Shown one piece after another: positions 43,591 through 53,410 of a DNA stretch of 64,000 nt; position 1 is the first letter of the stretch, and each line of letters starts with the position of its first letter. The notes under the pieces were generated by a model. It saw only the letters and a list, made by a program, of their open reading frames with translations, did no database searches and had not been told where the DNA came from. Source of the stretch: Chloroflexota bacterium (lineage in GTDB: Bacteria; Chloroflexota; Anaerolineae; Anaerolineales; UBA4823); contig JAAYXE010000031.1 in NCBI GenBank assembly GCA_012516075.1, positions 1-64,000 on the forward strand. Reading direction: 5' to 3'. A program made the translations under genes and the position numbers.

Positions 43591-46500
43591 TCAGAATTCG
43601 AGCAGCTTCAATGCATCATCACGGTCCAGCGGTGAAGTCGGGTGTGTTGTGGATTCAGCCTGGATGCGTTCAGCTTCCACTTTTTCGGCCAGCTGGGCGA
43701 TGGTGGCCGCGTCAAAGATCGTGCGCAGCGGCAGATTAACCCGAAAAGCCTGATTCAGGCGGCTGATGACCTGAGCAGCCAGCAGCGAATGACCTCCCAG
43801 GTCGAAGAAATTATCCTGAACTCCAACACGGTCCAGCTTGAGCAGCGTTCCCCAGATCTGCGCCAGTTCCTGTTCCACCGGCGATCGCGGGGCTACAAAA
43901 CCCACCTCCAGATCGGGGCGTTCCTGGTCGGGCGCCGGCAGCGCTTTGCGGTCGATCTTTTTGTTGGCAGTGAGCGGGAAAGAGTCCAGGAACACAAACG
44001 CCGATGGCAGCATGTAATCCGGAAGTTGTTCGCGCAGGAACTGCCGCAGTTCGCTGACGGTAGCGCTCATCCCGGGTTTGAGGATCACGTAGCCGACCAG
44101 GCGCTTCTCCCCTGGAGAGTCCTGCCGTGCTACGACCACAGTCTCCTGGACGGCAGGGTGCTGCCGCAGCCGGGTTTCGATTTCTCCCAGTTCAACCCGG
44201 AAGCCGCGGATTTTTACCTGGTGATCGATGCGGCCCAGATATTCGATGTTCCCGTCCGGCAGATAGCGTGCCAGATCTCCGGTGCGGTACAGCCGGGCGC
44301 CGGGCTGTGGGTCAAAGGGGTGGGGGATGAACTTCTCCGCCGTTAGTTCGGGTTTGTTAAGATAACCGTCTGCCAGGCCCTTTCCACCGATGTACAGCTC
44401 TCCGGTGACGCCCACGGGTACGGGCTGCAGATTGGAATCGAGGATATAGCACTGGGTGTTTGCGATTGGGCGTCCGATGTGGATCGGGCCATCCCCTGCT
44501 TCCACCCGGCAGCCGGCGGCGTATACGGTAATTTCGGTCGGGCCGTAGAGATTCCACAGCTCCTTAACGCGCTTCAGCAGTGCGTCTGCCAGGTGTGGTG
44601 TCAGCGCCTCGCCGCCTGTCACTGCCCGCAGTTGAGGGGAGCCCTGCCAGCCGGAATGCACAAGCAGCTGCCAGGTAGTCGGAGTGGCCTGCAGCACAGT
44701 GGCCCCGCTGTCCTCCAGAAGCTTTGCCAGACGCACGCCATCTGCGGCTGTATCGCTGCTGGCGATCACCACGCGCGCGCCTACCGTAAGGGGCACAAAC
44801 AGTTCAAAGACCGACATGTCGAACGACAGGGTGATCACTGCAACCAGCACATCATCCACCGAGAAGCCGGGTTGGGCGCGCATGGCGTGAACAAAGTGCT
44901 GCAGGGCTTTGTGAGGGATCTGCACTCCTTTGGGCTGACCAGTTGATCCCGAAGTATGGATGATGTAGGCCGGGTCATCGGCGTCGATCTGGCACGCCGG
45001 CGGGTGGCAGCTTTCCTGGCTGATTTCCGTCCAGCCGGCGTCGATCAGCACCACGCGGGCATCATGCTCCGGCAGACGGTCAGTCAGCTTTTCCTGGGTG
45101 AGGATGATGGGAGCACGGGTGTCCTGCAGTAAGTACGACAGCCGTTCGCGCGGGTAGGTCGGGTCCAGGGGAACGTAGGCCCCGCCGGCTTTCAGGATCC
45201 CCAGGACGCCCACCAGCATCTCCAGGGAGCGCTCCACGCAGATCGCGATCAGTGTCCCCGGACCGGCGCCCAGTTTTTGCAGGTAGTGGGCGAGCTGGTT
45301 GGCGCGCTCATCCAGTTCACGATAGGTGAGCTGCTGGTCTTCGAAAACCGCAGCCACTGCATGCGGCGTTATCTGGGCCTGAGCGGCGATTAATTCGTGG
45401 GCGAAGCGATCCGCCGGGTATTCCAGATCTGTGGCGTTCCACTCGACCAGGATCTGGTGGCGCTCCTGTGGGCTGAGCAGGTTCAATTTGCTCAGGGGCA
45501 AAGCGGGGTTTTCCACGATGCTCTCGAGCAGCGTTTGCATGTGGATGGCCATGCGCTCGACCGTCTCGGGTGGAAACAGATCGGTGTTGTACTCGATGAA
45601 CCCGGTCAGTTCGGGGCCGGTTTCCGTAAAGGAGAACATCAGGTCGAACTTGGCCGTCCCCGTGTGGATGTTTTCCAGCGGCGAGAGCGTCAGGCCCGGA
45701 AGCTCGATGACGTTCATGGGCGTGTTCTGCAGCACCAGCATGACCTGGAAGAGCGGTGAACGGCTCAGGTCCCGCTCGGGCTGCAGCTCTTCCACCAGGC
45801 GATCGAAGGGGATATCCTGGTTTTCGTAGGCTTCCAGTGCCACCCGGCGCACCTGGGCCAGGAAAGCGCGGAATTCCGGGTCGTCAGAGAGATCGGCGCG
45901 CATCACCAGTGTGTTGGCGAAGTAGCCGATGAGCGGAGTGATCTCCGGCCGGTTCCGCCCGGAAATGGGTGTGCCGATCGTGATGTCTTTCTGGCCTGTG
46001 TAGCGGTGCAGCAGGGTGTGGCAGGCGGCCAGCAGCAGCATAAACAGGGTGACCCCTTCTTCTCGGCTCAGCGCTTTCAGGCTGGAAGTCAGGCTGGCTG
46101 GCAGCCGGACCGGCAGCCGGTCACCGCGGTGAGTCTGCACGGCAGGGCGCGGGCGCCCGGTGGTCAAGTCCAGCGGCGGCGGCGGGTTTTCACCGAGCTG
46201 CTTTTTCCAGTAGGCGAGCTGCTTTTCAATCTCCTGCACGCGCTCCGGCTGCTGCTGGAGCAGCATATCATCGGCATACTGCAGGGGCAGGGGATCGAGC
46301 TGCGGCTGTGCGCCCTGAACATAGCCCCGGTACAGCGTGGTGAGCTCATTGAGCAGCACACCAAGCGACCATCCATCCGAGGCGATGTGGTGCAGGGTGA
46401 GCGCCAGGAAGTGCACCTCAGGCTCCAGGCGGAAGAGGGCTGCCCGCAGCTTGAGATCACGGGTAAGGTCGAACGGCCGGCGGACCTCCTCGAGCACCTG

Positions 46501-49500
46501 CTGCCGGGCCTCTGCTTCACGCCGGTCAGCGGGCAGATGCTGCAGATCGATGATGCGCAGGGTCAGTGGGGCCGGCTGGATCTGCTGGTACCACTGTCCA
46601 TCTTCCTGGACAAAATTGGTATGCAGCGGTTCGTGGCGCAGGACGATATCATTCAGGCTGCGTTCGAGCGCAGCGTGATCCAGGCTGCCCTGCAGGCGCA
46701 TGGCAAGCGGGATGTGGTAGGTGGCCTCGCCCGGGTCGAACTGGTCGATGAACAGCAGGCGCTGCTGCCCGGGAGAGAGCGGCAGCTTCGCCGGGCGCGC
46801 GGGTGGGGCGGCTGGTGTGCGGGAACTACTCTTCTTTTCAGCAGCGGGCTGCAGCGGCCAGGGCATCTCGTAGCCCAGTTCGGCGGCGATGCGGCGTACA
46901 GCGCCGCCCGGCCGGTAGGGCAGGCGCGCCTGACGCCAGGCCTCTGCGTACCGCGCTTCAATCTTCTGGTGCTTGTGGAAGTTGGGGTCGCCGATCGAGA
47001 GGGATGCGCCGTGTACACCGTCGGTCATGCGCTCGCCGCTGTAGGGCTCCAGCAGTTCGGGGACGAAAGGCAGGTTCAGGAATGCACAGACCTGCTGTGT
47101 AATCTCTTCCGGACGGCTGACCAGATCCTCGAACTTGACCAGCAGGCTGCGCTCAGGGTCAAGCGAAGCGAGGAAATCCAGGGTGTTGCCCGTGGTCGTG
47201 GCCCAGATATGTTCGGCCAGGCGAGCGGGATCCATACCGCCGGTGTTCAACAGGCGATCCATGCGCACGCGCAGGAAGGAATCGATCATGGCGTATGGAT
47301 GGCGCACCAGGTGAATGTAACGGGGCGAATCAAACAGGGCCTCGGCGCGCTCCAGCACTTCCATCTCCATTCCGTATGCAGGAGACTTGTCCACCAGGAT
47401 GCGGGGATAGGCCCATTCCTGCAGCAGGCGGTAAACCCCCTGTACCGGCAGGTCCTGCTCCACCCATTCGGCGATCAGCGCTCCCGCCTGATCGGCGTCC
47501 AGATCTTTCAGGGCCATGACGGCCCGCAGCAGCCCTTCTTCCAGGTAACTGCCGGCGAGCTTCTGGGTGCGCTCCTTCATGGTGTTGAAGGGCAGCAGGT
47601 GCAGCTCGGGCGGGCTGAACAGGTCGGGATGACCGGCCAGCATCACCCGTAGCAGGGTGGACCCGGCGCGCGGGCTGGAGAGCAGGAAGATGATTCCCGG
47701 ATTGCGCTGCTGCGGAGTGACGAAGGCTTTCTCTGCTTCTGCAGAACTGAACGAGATCTGGATCTCGCCGGCATCAGCATCCGCAGCGGCTGGCTCGACC
47801 GGCTGGTGCACCCGCATTACCTCTCCCAGCAGGTATTCGCCCAGCGCCTGGATAGAGGGCTGTTCGAAGATTTCTCGCGGGAACAGGGTGAGCTGCAGAT
47901 CACGGTCCAGGATGCGGATGAGCTCCATGATCATGATCGAGTCGAAACCGAGCGCCATCAAACTGCTGTCATCCGGGATCTCGCCGGGCTCCATTCGCAG
48001 GACCTGGCCGGCGCGCTGTTTTAACAGCCCCAGCAGCATTTCCAGGCGCTGTTCAGGGGCGGCCTGCAGCAGCAGCTCTACACGCGCCTGCGCCGCTTCC
48101 GGCTCGGTTTCGCCTGGAGCGATCTCACCAGCCAGTTCTTTCAGGAAAGGATCGTCTGCCGGGAAATTCGCTTTCAGTTCAGCGGGTTCTGCCGGAATCA
48201 CGGCAATCCGGGTGATGTCCTGGTAAAGCAGCCGCCCCAGCATTTTCAGTCCCTGACGTGGTGGGATCTGAGCCAGGCCGGAGCGCCGGCGGCCAGCCTT
48301 TTCAGTACGGGCGGCCATCCCCACCTCTGCCCAGGCACCCCAGTTGATACACTGCGCTGCCAGCCCCAGAGCCCGGCGGTAGTGGGCCAGAGCATCCATA
48401 AAGGCGTTGGCCGCTGTGTAGTTCGCCTGTCCCGGTGAACCGGTCAGCGCCGCGCTGGTTGAATAGAGTACAAAGAAATCCAGGGGGGTGTCACGCAGCG
48501 CCTGATGCAGCAGCCAGGCCCCCACGACTTTGGGGCGCAGCACGACCTGCAGTGCATGTGTTTCCATCAGCACCAGCGAGCTGTCCTGTATCAACCCGGC
48601 GGCATGGATAACCCCGAGAATTGGTGGACGGCCTTCTGCTTTGTAGGTCTGGAAAAAGGCGTTGACCTGCGCCTCGTCAGCTACATCGACTGCCGCGGTG
48701 AGCACTTCCGCTCCGCAGGATTCGATGTGCTGCAGAGCCGTAATCGCCGCCGCATAGCGCGGGTTGTTTGCGGCCTCCTGCCAGTCCGTACGCGGCGGCA
48801 GCGGTGTGCGGCCCAGCAGCACCAGGTGACGCGCCCCCTGCTCCGCCATCCACTGTGCGGCCTGCAGGCCCAGTCCTCCCAGCCCGCCTGTAATCAGGTA
48901 AGCGGCATCCGGCTGAAAGGCCGGGAATTCCACGGTTCGCAGGTGCTCTCCGGCGGGCAGCAGCCGGGCAGCATAGCGGAGGCCGCCTCGCAGGGCGATT
49001 TGTTTTTCGGCGTCCGGATGCAGAATCTGGCGCGCCAGCGCCTGCAGCGCTTCACCAGAGCCAGCGGGATCCAGATCGATCAGACCTCCCCACAGGTTGG
49101 GAAGCTCCAGGGCTGCGGTGCGTCCCAGTCCCCACAGCGCAGACTGTTCCAGGGATACGGTCTCTTCAGGAGAGAGTGGCTGGGCGCCGCGCGTGACCAC
49201 CCAGATGCGCGGCGGGACGGGCTGGCTCTTCCAGCCTGCGGCTGTGTTGCTCAGGGCCTGTACCAGGCTCAGCAGACCACCAGTCACCCAGGTCTGCGAC
49301 TCTTCAAGGGCCTGAGCTGTGAGGTCCGTTATGGGGGGCGCATCCAGCCCCCACAGGTAAACGATCCCCTGTAAGGTTTTCTTCTCATCCTGCTGCCAGC
49401 TAACCAGCATCTCTTCCAATTCGGCGCGCTGGAGGGGATCGACAGTTTTTTCACCGTTGTGCGAGAAAGGCGACGGCTGCCGGCGGTAAACAAGCTGGAC

Positions 49501-52500
49501 GCTTTGTCCCAGGCCGGTGAGCAGCGCCGCCAGATCTCTGCCCACACCCTGCTGGTCGGCCAGAATCAGCCAGCTCCCGGAAGCGGGAGCCTCTTCCAGC
49601 TGTTCATCCCTGGGCTGCTCCAGCCAGGAATACGAGTACAGCCATTTCGAAAGATCCGCCTCCTTCTCCAGCGGTTCTTCTGCTTCAACCGCCTGCAGCT
49701 GCATGCCCTGCAGGCGGGCGATCAGGCTGCCGCCGGCGTCATACAGCCGCAGTTCGCCTTGGACGCTGCCACCCTCCACACCACTGATCACGGCATGGCA
49801 CCAGGCCGGCGCACTGCGCTGGTAGATGGTCACCTGGTCAATCTGCTTGAGTAAATGAGTCTGAGAAATATCGCTGTCGACCAGGAGCTGCAGGGCGACA
49901 TCCAGCCAGACCGGGTGAAGGTCATAGACCGGCGGGTCGGGCAGGGGATTCAGGCGCGCCAGTGCTTCTCCACTGCCCAGCCAGAGCTGCTGCAGAGGCT
50001 GGAGGCGCCCCGCGATCTGCAGCCCGCGGCGGGCGCGGACCTCGTACCAGTCCTCGAGGCAGGTTTCCGTCAGGCGGCGCTGTACTTCTTCGGGAGAGAA
50101 CGCATCCTCATGGACATCTGGCCGCGCCTTTGAGATCCTGGCAGAGCACAGCAGACGCCAGCTTTCCTGCGCTGAACCAGCCGGGTTTGCCTGGGCAAAG
50201 ATCTGCAGGGCGGCGCGCCGGGGTCCCTGCGGAGACAGGATCACCTGCAGGGCCTGGCCGTTTTCTTCGAGCGCCAGCCGACCGGTGATAGTTAGATCCT
50301 GCAGCATCAGGGGGTCTGTGGATTGGAAGAAATCGCGGGCCGCGGCCAGGCCGGCCTCCACGCAGGCGCTTTCGGGCAGCGTGGGCCGTTCGAACAACCG
50401 CCGGCTGCTCAGATAGGAGGGCGTGTATGTTCCGATCCGGCTTTCGTAAATAATGTCTTTCAGCGCGACTGGCAGGCGGCGTTCCAGGAAGGGGTGGACA
50501 GGCGCATCCGCTCTACTCAGCCGGATTCCCTGCGGAGAACCGGCGCCGGAGGGCTGGAACCAGTAGCGCTGGCGCTGGAATGGGTAGGTGGGCACCCGCA
50601 CACGCTGGCGCACGTAGTCCCGGTCAAAACCGGCCCAGTCGATGTCCACACCCTGCAGGTATAACTGGCCCAGGCTGTGCAGCATCTGATCCCAGTCGGA
50701 ATGCCGGGGGCTGAGCGAAGGCAGCCAGAGCGCTTCGCCGGTCGGCAGGATTTGCTGCGCCATGGCGATCAGGGTCGGTTTCGGCCCGAGTTCAAGGAAA
50801 ACTCTACAGCCTATTTGCTGCAGGCTGAGGATGGACGGGTGAAACTGTACGGGCTGGCGGATATGCGCCGCCCAGTACGCCGGGTCGCTCAGCTCGTCGC
50901 CCTGAACAACTTTCCCGCTGCGGTTGGAGATCAGCCGGATTTTGGGCCTGGAGAAAGTAACACTGGCGGCAGCCTCTTTAAACGGCTGCAGCACCGGGTC
51001 CATGAGCGGCGAGTGGAAGGCATGCGAAACGTTCAGCGGGTGACTTTTCACCCCTTCGCGTGCCAGCGCATCACAGATGGCTTTGACTGCCGCGCCTTCA
51101 CCGGAGATGACAAAATTCTCCGGGCCATTAACCGCAGCAATATCCACCTGCCCGGTGTAGGACTGCAGCGCTGCTTCCAGGCGGTCCCGGGCAGTAAATA
51201 CTGCCGCCATCGCCCCGCCCGGCGGCAGAGAACCCATCAGCCGGCCGCGTTCGACCACCAGCCGGACAGCATCCTCCAGGCTGAACACGCCGGCTATGCA
51301 GGCGGCGGTGTACTCGCCAATGCTGTGACCCATCACCGCTGCGGGTTTGATCCCCCAGGACATCCACAGCTGTGCCAGGGCATACCCCAGGGCAAACAGG
51401 GCCGGCTGGGTGTAGCGCGTGTCGTCAATAAGGGTTTCTTCCCCTTCGGCAGGGTAAAGGAGCGATAACAGCGAACGCCCCAGGTGGGGCTGCATCAGTT
51501 CATCACAGCGGTCGAGAGCAGCGCGGAAGGTGGGTTGTGTTTCGTAAAGCTCGCGGCCCATCCCGGCATACTGTGCACCCTGCCCGGTAAACAGGAAGGC
51601 GATTTTTGGTTTCTCAGCCGGCACCAGGCTCCCACCCGCTTCTGTCTTCTGCAGCTCCTCCAGTTTGCTTTTCAGATCCTCTCTGGTACCGGCGACCAGA
51701 TATGCCCGGTGGGAAAAGTGTGAACGCCCTGTGTTCGCACTGAAGGCGATATCGGCCAGGGCTGCTTCCGGGTTCTCGTCGAGATAGCGCCTGTAGCGCT
51801 CAACCAGCTCGCTTAAGGCGGCGGCGTTTTTGGCCGAAAGTGCCAGCAGGTGAGCGGGGCGTTCCACCTCGCTGGCAGGAGGCGGCTGGGGTTCCGGCGC
51901 GGCTTCAATGATGATGTGGGCGTTGGTGCCGCTCAGGCCAAATGAGCTGAGACCCGCAATCCGGCGCCCTTCGATCTCCGGCCAGGGCATTTTTTCAGTC
52001 GGGATCCGAATGGGGCTGTTCTCCCAGTCGAAGTGTGGGGTGGGCGTGCGCAGGTGCAGGTGCGGCGGAATCTGCTTATGCTGCAGAGCGAGCACCGTTT
52101 TGATCAGGCCGGCGATGCCGGCGGCGGCTTCCAGATGCCCGATATTCGTTTTTACCGAGCCGACGAACAGCGGACGGCTGCGCGGGCGGTCTTTGCACAG
52201 GGCGCTGTGCAGGGCACGCAGTTCGATGGGATCGCCCAGCGATGTGCCGGTGCCGTGGGCTTCGATATAGCCGACCAGGTGGGGATCAAGTCCTCCTGCA
52301 TCCTGCAGGGCGGCTTCGATCACCGCCTTCTGGGCCTGCCCGTTGGGGACGGTGAGCCCGCTGCTGCGGCCGTCGTGGTTGACAGCCGAGCCGCGAATTA
52401 AGGCCAGCACCATATCGCCGTCTGCCAGAGCGTCGGAGAGGCGCTTCAGCACCACCACGCCGCAGCCTTCACCGCGTACGTAGCCATCCGCATCTTTATC

Positions 52501-53274
52501 AAAGGTTTTACAGCGATTATTGGGGGACAGCGCCCCGGCTTTCGACAATTGGATGGTGCCCGCCGGCGTCAGGATCAGGCCCACACCGGCAGCCAGAGCC
52601 ATATCGCTTTTTCTCAGGCGCAGATCCTGACAGGCATAATGCAGGGCGACCAGCGAAGAAGAGCAGGCCGTGTCCACCACCATGGTGGGGCCGTTCAGCC
52701 CCAGCAGGTAAGCGATCCGCCCTGCAGCAACGCTGAACAGATTGCCGGTGCCCATGTACGTGTCGACCTGCTCCAGCCCACCAGTCAGGAACTGCAGCGT
52801 TCCGTAGTCGTTTGTGCTGATCCCCACGTACACACCGGTGCGGCTGCCGGTCAGGCGGTCAGGCGCCAGCCCGGCATTTTCCAGCGCTTCCCAGCTCGTC
52901 TCCAGCAGGAAGCGCTGCTGGGGGTCCATACTGGCCGTTTCGCGCGGCGACAGCCCGAAGAAGGCCGCATCGAAGCGGTCAACCGGGTCCAAAAAGCCTC
53001 CCCAGCGGGTGTACATCTTCCCAGGCGCTTCCGGGTCGGGATCATAATAGCTGTCTACATCCCAGCGGTCGGCCGGAATTTCCGTAATCCCACTCTCACC
53101 CCGAATGAGCATCTGCCAGAACAGGTCCGGGTTATCTGCGCCGCCTGAAAAGCGGCAGCTCATCCCGATGATGGCAATGGGTTCGGTTTTGGCCTGCTCC
53201 AGAGCATCCAGTTTGCTTTTTAATTCTCGCAGTGCGATCAGGGAGCGCTTGAGGGGGGTCAGATTTTCGGACAT
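43591..53274 (-). CDS. Hybrid PKS-sulfotransferase-NRPS megasynthase
   Basis: The 3227-residue protein has this order. KS (about residues 31-455; [21 protein letters not shown] intact). AT (about 555-890; GHSIGEY, with HAFHSP indicating malonyl-CoA). DH (about 925-1190), where the catalytic DHR is SRR, although the second-site [10 protein letters not shown] Asp remains. KR (about 1455-1640; GGLGGLG, intact). ACP (about 1745-1815; GFDSIM). Sulfotransferase (about 1855-2130; PAPS loop [10 protein letters not shown] and [12 protein letters not shown]). Condensation (about 2160-2590; HHIASDG). Adenylation (about 2605-3100; [10 protein letters not shown]). PCP (about 3125-3200; LGGHSLL). There is no thioesterase. 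The start is placed at ATG 53274, which has GGGCGG 10 nt before it, not at ATG 53295, which has no site. Expected chemistry: chain extension, ketoreduction, O-sulfation, then amide formation with one amino acid. Confidence 0.93.
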   Translation of the reverse strand: MSENLTPLKRSLIALRELKSKLDALEQAKTEPIAIIGMSCRFSGGADNPDLFWQMLIRGESGITEIPADRWDVDSYYDPDPEAPGKMYTRWGGFLDPVDRFDAAFFGLSPRETASMDPQQRFLLETSWEALENAGLAPDRLTGSRTGVYVGISTNDYGTLQFLTGGLEQVDTYMGTGNLFSVAAGRIAYLLGLNGPTMVVDTACSSSLVALHYACQDLRLRKSDMALAAGVGLILTPAGTIQLSKAGALSPNNRCKTFDKDADGYVRGEGCGVVVLKRLSDALADGDMVLALIRGSAVNHDGRSSGLTVPNGQAQKAVIEAALQDAGGLDPHLVGYIEAHGTGTSLGDPIELRALHSALCKDRPRSRPLFVGSVKTNIGHLEAAAGIAGLIKTVLALQHKQIPPHLHLRTPTPHFDWENSPIRIPTEKMPWPEIEGRRIAGLSSFGLSGTNAHIIIEAAPEPQPPPASEVERPAHLLALSAKNAAALSELVERYRRYLDENPEAALADIAFSANTGRSHFSHRAYLVAGTREDLKSKLEELQKTEAGGSLVPAEKPKIAFLFTGQGAQYAGMGRELYETQPTFRAALDRCDELMQPHLGRSLLSLLYPAEGEETLIDDTRYTQPALFALGYALAQLWMSWGIKPAAVMGHSIGEYTAACIAGVFSLEDAVRLVVERGRLMGSLPPGGAMAAVFTARDRLEAALQSYTGQVDIAAVNGPENFVISGEGAAVKAICDALAREGVKSHPLNVSHAFHSPLMDPVLQPFKEAAASVTFSRPKIRLISNRSGKVVQGDELSDPAYWAAHIRQPVQFHPSILSLQQIGCRVFLELGPKPTLIAMAQQILPTGEALWLPSLSPRHSDWDQMLHSLGQLYLQGVDIDWAGFDRDYVRQRVRVPTYPFQRQRYWFQPSGAGSPQGIRLSRADAPVHPFLERRLPVALKDIIYESRIGTYTPSYLSSRRLFERPTLPESACVEAGLAAARDFFQSTDPLMLQDLTITGRLALEENGQALQVILSPQGPRRAALQIFAQANPAGSAQESWRLLCSARISKARPDVHEDAFSPEEVQRRLTETCLEDWYEVRARRGLQIAGRLQPLQQLWLGSGEALARLNPLPDPPVYDLHPVWLDVALQLLVDSDISQTHLLKQIDQVTIYQRSAPAWCHAVISGVEGGSVQGELRLYDAGGSLIARLQGMQLQAVEAEEPLEKEADLSKWLYSYSWLEQPRDEQLEEAPASGSWLILADQQGVGRDLAALLTGLGQSVQLVYRRQPSPFSHNGEKTVDPLQRAELEEMLVSWQQDEKKTLQGIVYLWGLDAPPITDLTAQALEESQTWVTGGLLSLVQALSNTAAGWKSQPVPPRIWVVTRGAQPLSPEETVSLEQSALWGLGRTAALELPNLWGGLIDLDPAGSGEALQALARQILHPDAEKQIALRGGLRYAARLLPAGEHLRTVEFPAFQPDAAYLITGGLGGLGLQAAQWMAEQGARHLVLLGRTPLPPRTDWQEAANNPRYAAAITALQHIESCGAEVLTAAVDVADEAQVNAFFQTYKAEGRPPILGVIHAAGLIQDSSLVLMETHALQVVLRPKVVGAWLLHQALRDTPLDFFVLYSTSAALTGSPGQANYTAANAFMDALAHYRRALGLAAQCINWGAWAEVGMAARTEKAGRRRSGLAQIPPRQGLKMLGRLLYQDITRIAVIPAEPAELKANFPADDPFLKELAGEIAPGETEPEAAQARVELLLQAAPEQRLEMLLGLLKQRAGQVLRMEPGEIPDDSSLMALGFDSIMIMELIRILDRDLQLTLFPREIFEQPSIQALGEYLLGEVMRVHQPVEPAAADADAGEIQISFSSAEAEKAFVTPQQRNPGIIFLLSSPRAGSTLLRVMLAGHPDLFSPPELHLLPFNTMKERTQKLAGSYLEEGLLRAVMALKDLDADQAGALIAEWVEQDLPVQGVYRLLQEWAYPRILVDKSPAYGMEMEVLERAEALFDSPRYIHLVRHPYAMIDSFLRVRMDRLLNTGGMDPARLAEHIWATTTGNTLDFLASLDPERSLLVKFEDLVSRPEEITQQVCAFLNLPFVPELLEPYSGERMTDGVHGASLSIGDPNFHKHQKIEARYAEAWRQARLPYRPGGAVRRIAAELGYEMPWPLQPAAEKKSSSRTPAAPPARPAKLPLSPGQQRLLFIDQFDPGEATYHIPLAMRLQGSLDHAALERSLNDIVLRHEPLHTNFVQEDGQWYQQIQPAPLTLRIIDLQHLPADRREAEARQQVLEEVRRPFDLTRDLKLRAALFRLEPEVHFLALTLHHIASDGWSLGVLLNELTTLYRGYVQGAQPQLDPLPLQYADDMLLQQQPERVQEIEKQLAYWKKQLGENPPPPLDLTTGRPRPAVQTHRGDRLPVRLPASLTSSLKALSREEGVTLFMLLLAACHTLLHRYTGQKDITIGTPISGRNRPEITPLIGYFANTLVMRADLSDDPEFRAFLAQVRRVALEAYENQDIPFDRLVEELQPERDLSRSPLFQVMLVLQNTPMNVIELPGLTLSPLENIHTGTAKFDLMFSFTETGPELTGFIEYNTDLFPPETVERMAIHMQTLLESIVENPALPLSKLNLLSPQERHQILVEWNATDLEYPADRFAHELIAAQAQITPHAVAAVFEDQQLTYRELDERANQLAHYLQKLGAGPGTLIAICVERSLEMLVGVLGILKAGGAYVPLDPTYPRERLSYLLQDTRAPIILTQEKLTDRLPEHDARVVLIDAGWTEISQESCHPPACQIDADDPAYIIHTSGSTGQPKGVQIPHKALQHFVHAMRAQPGFSVDDVLVAVITLSFDMSVFELFVPLTVGARVVIASSDTAADGVRLAKLLEDSGATVLQATPTTWQLLVHSGWQGSPQLRAVTGGEALTPHLADALLKRVKELWNLYGPTEITVYAAGCRVEAGDGPIHIGRPIANTQCYILDSNLQPVPVGVTGELYIGGKGLADGYLNKPELTAEKFIPHPFDPQPGARLYRTGDLARYLPDGNIEYLGRIDHQVKIRGFRVELGEIETRLRQHPAVQETVVVARQDSPGEKRLVGYVILKPGMSATVSELRQFLREQLPDYMLPSAFVFLDSFPLTANKKIDRKALPAPDQERPDLEVGFVAPRSPVEQELAQIWGTLLKLDRVGVQDNFFDLGGHSLLAAQVISRLNQAFRVNLPLRTIFDAATIAQLAEKVEAERIQAESTTHPTSPLDRDDALKLLEF

Positions 53275-53340
53275 TCCAGTACTACCGCCCTTCATTTGAT
53301 GTTTGTCACGTAGATAAGGAATAAAAAATGAAAGCAGAGG

Positions 53341-53364
53341 CCAGGGTAGGCGGGCCTACCCTGG
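53341..53364 (-). terminator. Hairpin upstream of the hybrid megasynthase gene
   Basis: A perfect 10-bp stem (53341-53350 with 53355-53364, loop CGGG) lies 47 bp after the dumb-bell protein gene on the minus strand. A run of six T follows about 13 nt later. It may terminate or attenuate before the megasynthase gene. Confidence 0.6.
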
Positions 53365-53410
53365 CACTAGCTGTCGTCCGCCGTAAAGCGGGTTCACGAT
53401 CCTGAAGCGA

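Noticed and set aside
46006-47652. Long open frame (548 codons) on the plus strand opposite the hybrid megasynthase
   Set aside because: It lies antisense to the sulfotransferase and condensation domains, whose motifs are intact on the minus strand. It has no recognisable domain; long antisense frames are expected in GC-rich coding DNA.
46870-47710. The segment after the ACP as a thioesterase or aminotransferase domain
   Set aside because: There is no GxSxG or PLP-Lys motif, and the PAPS-binding patterns SPRAGST and RHPYAMIDS fit a sulfotransferase.
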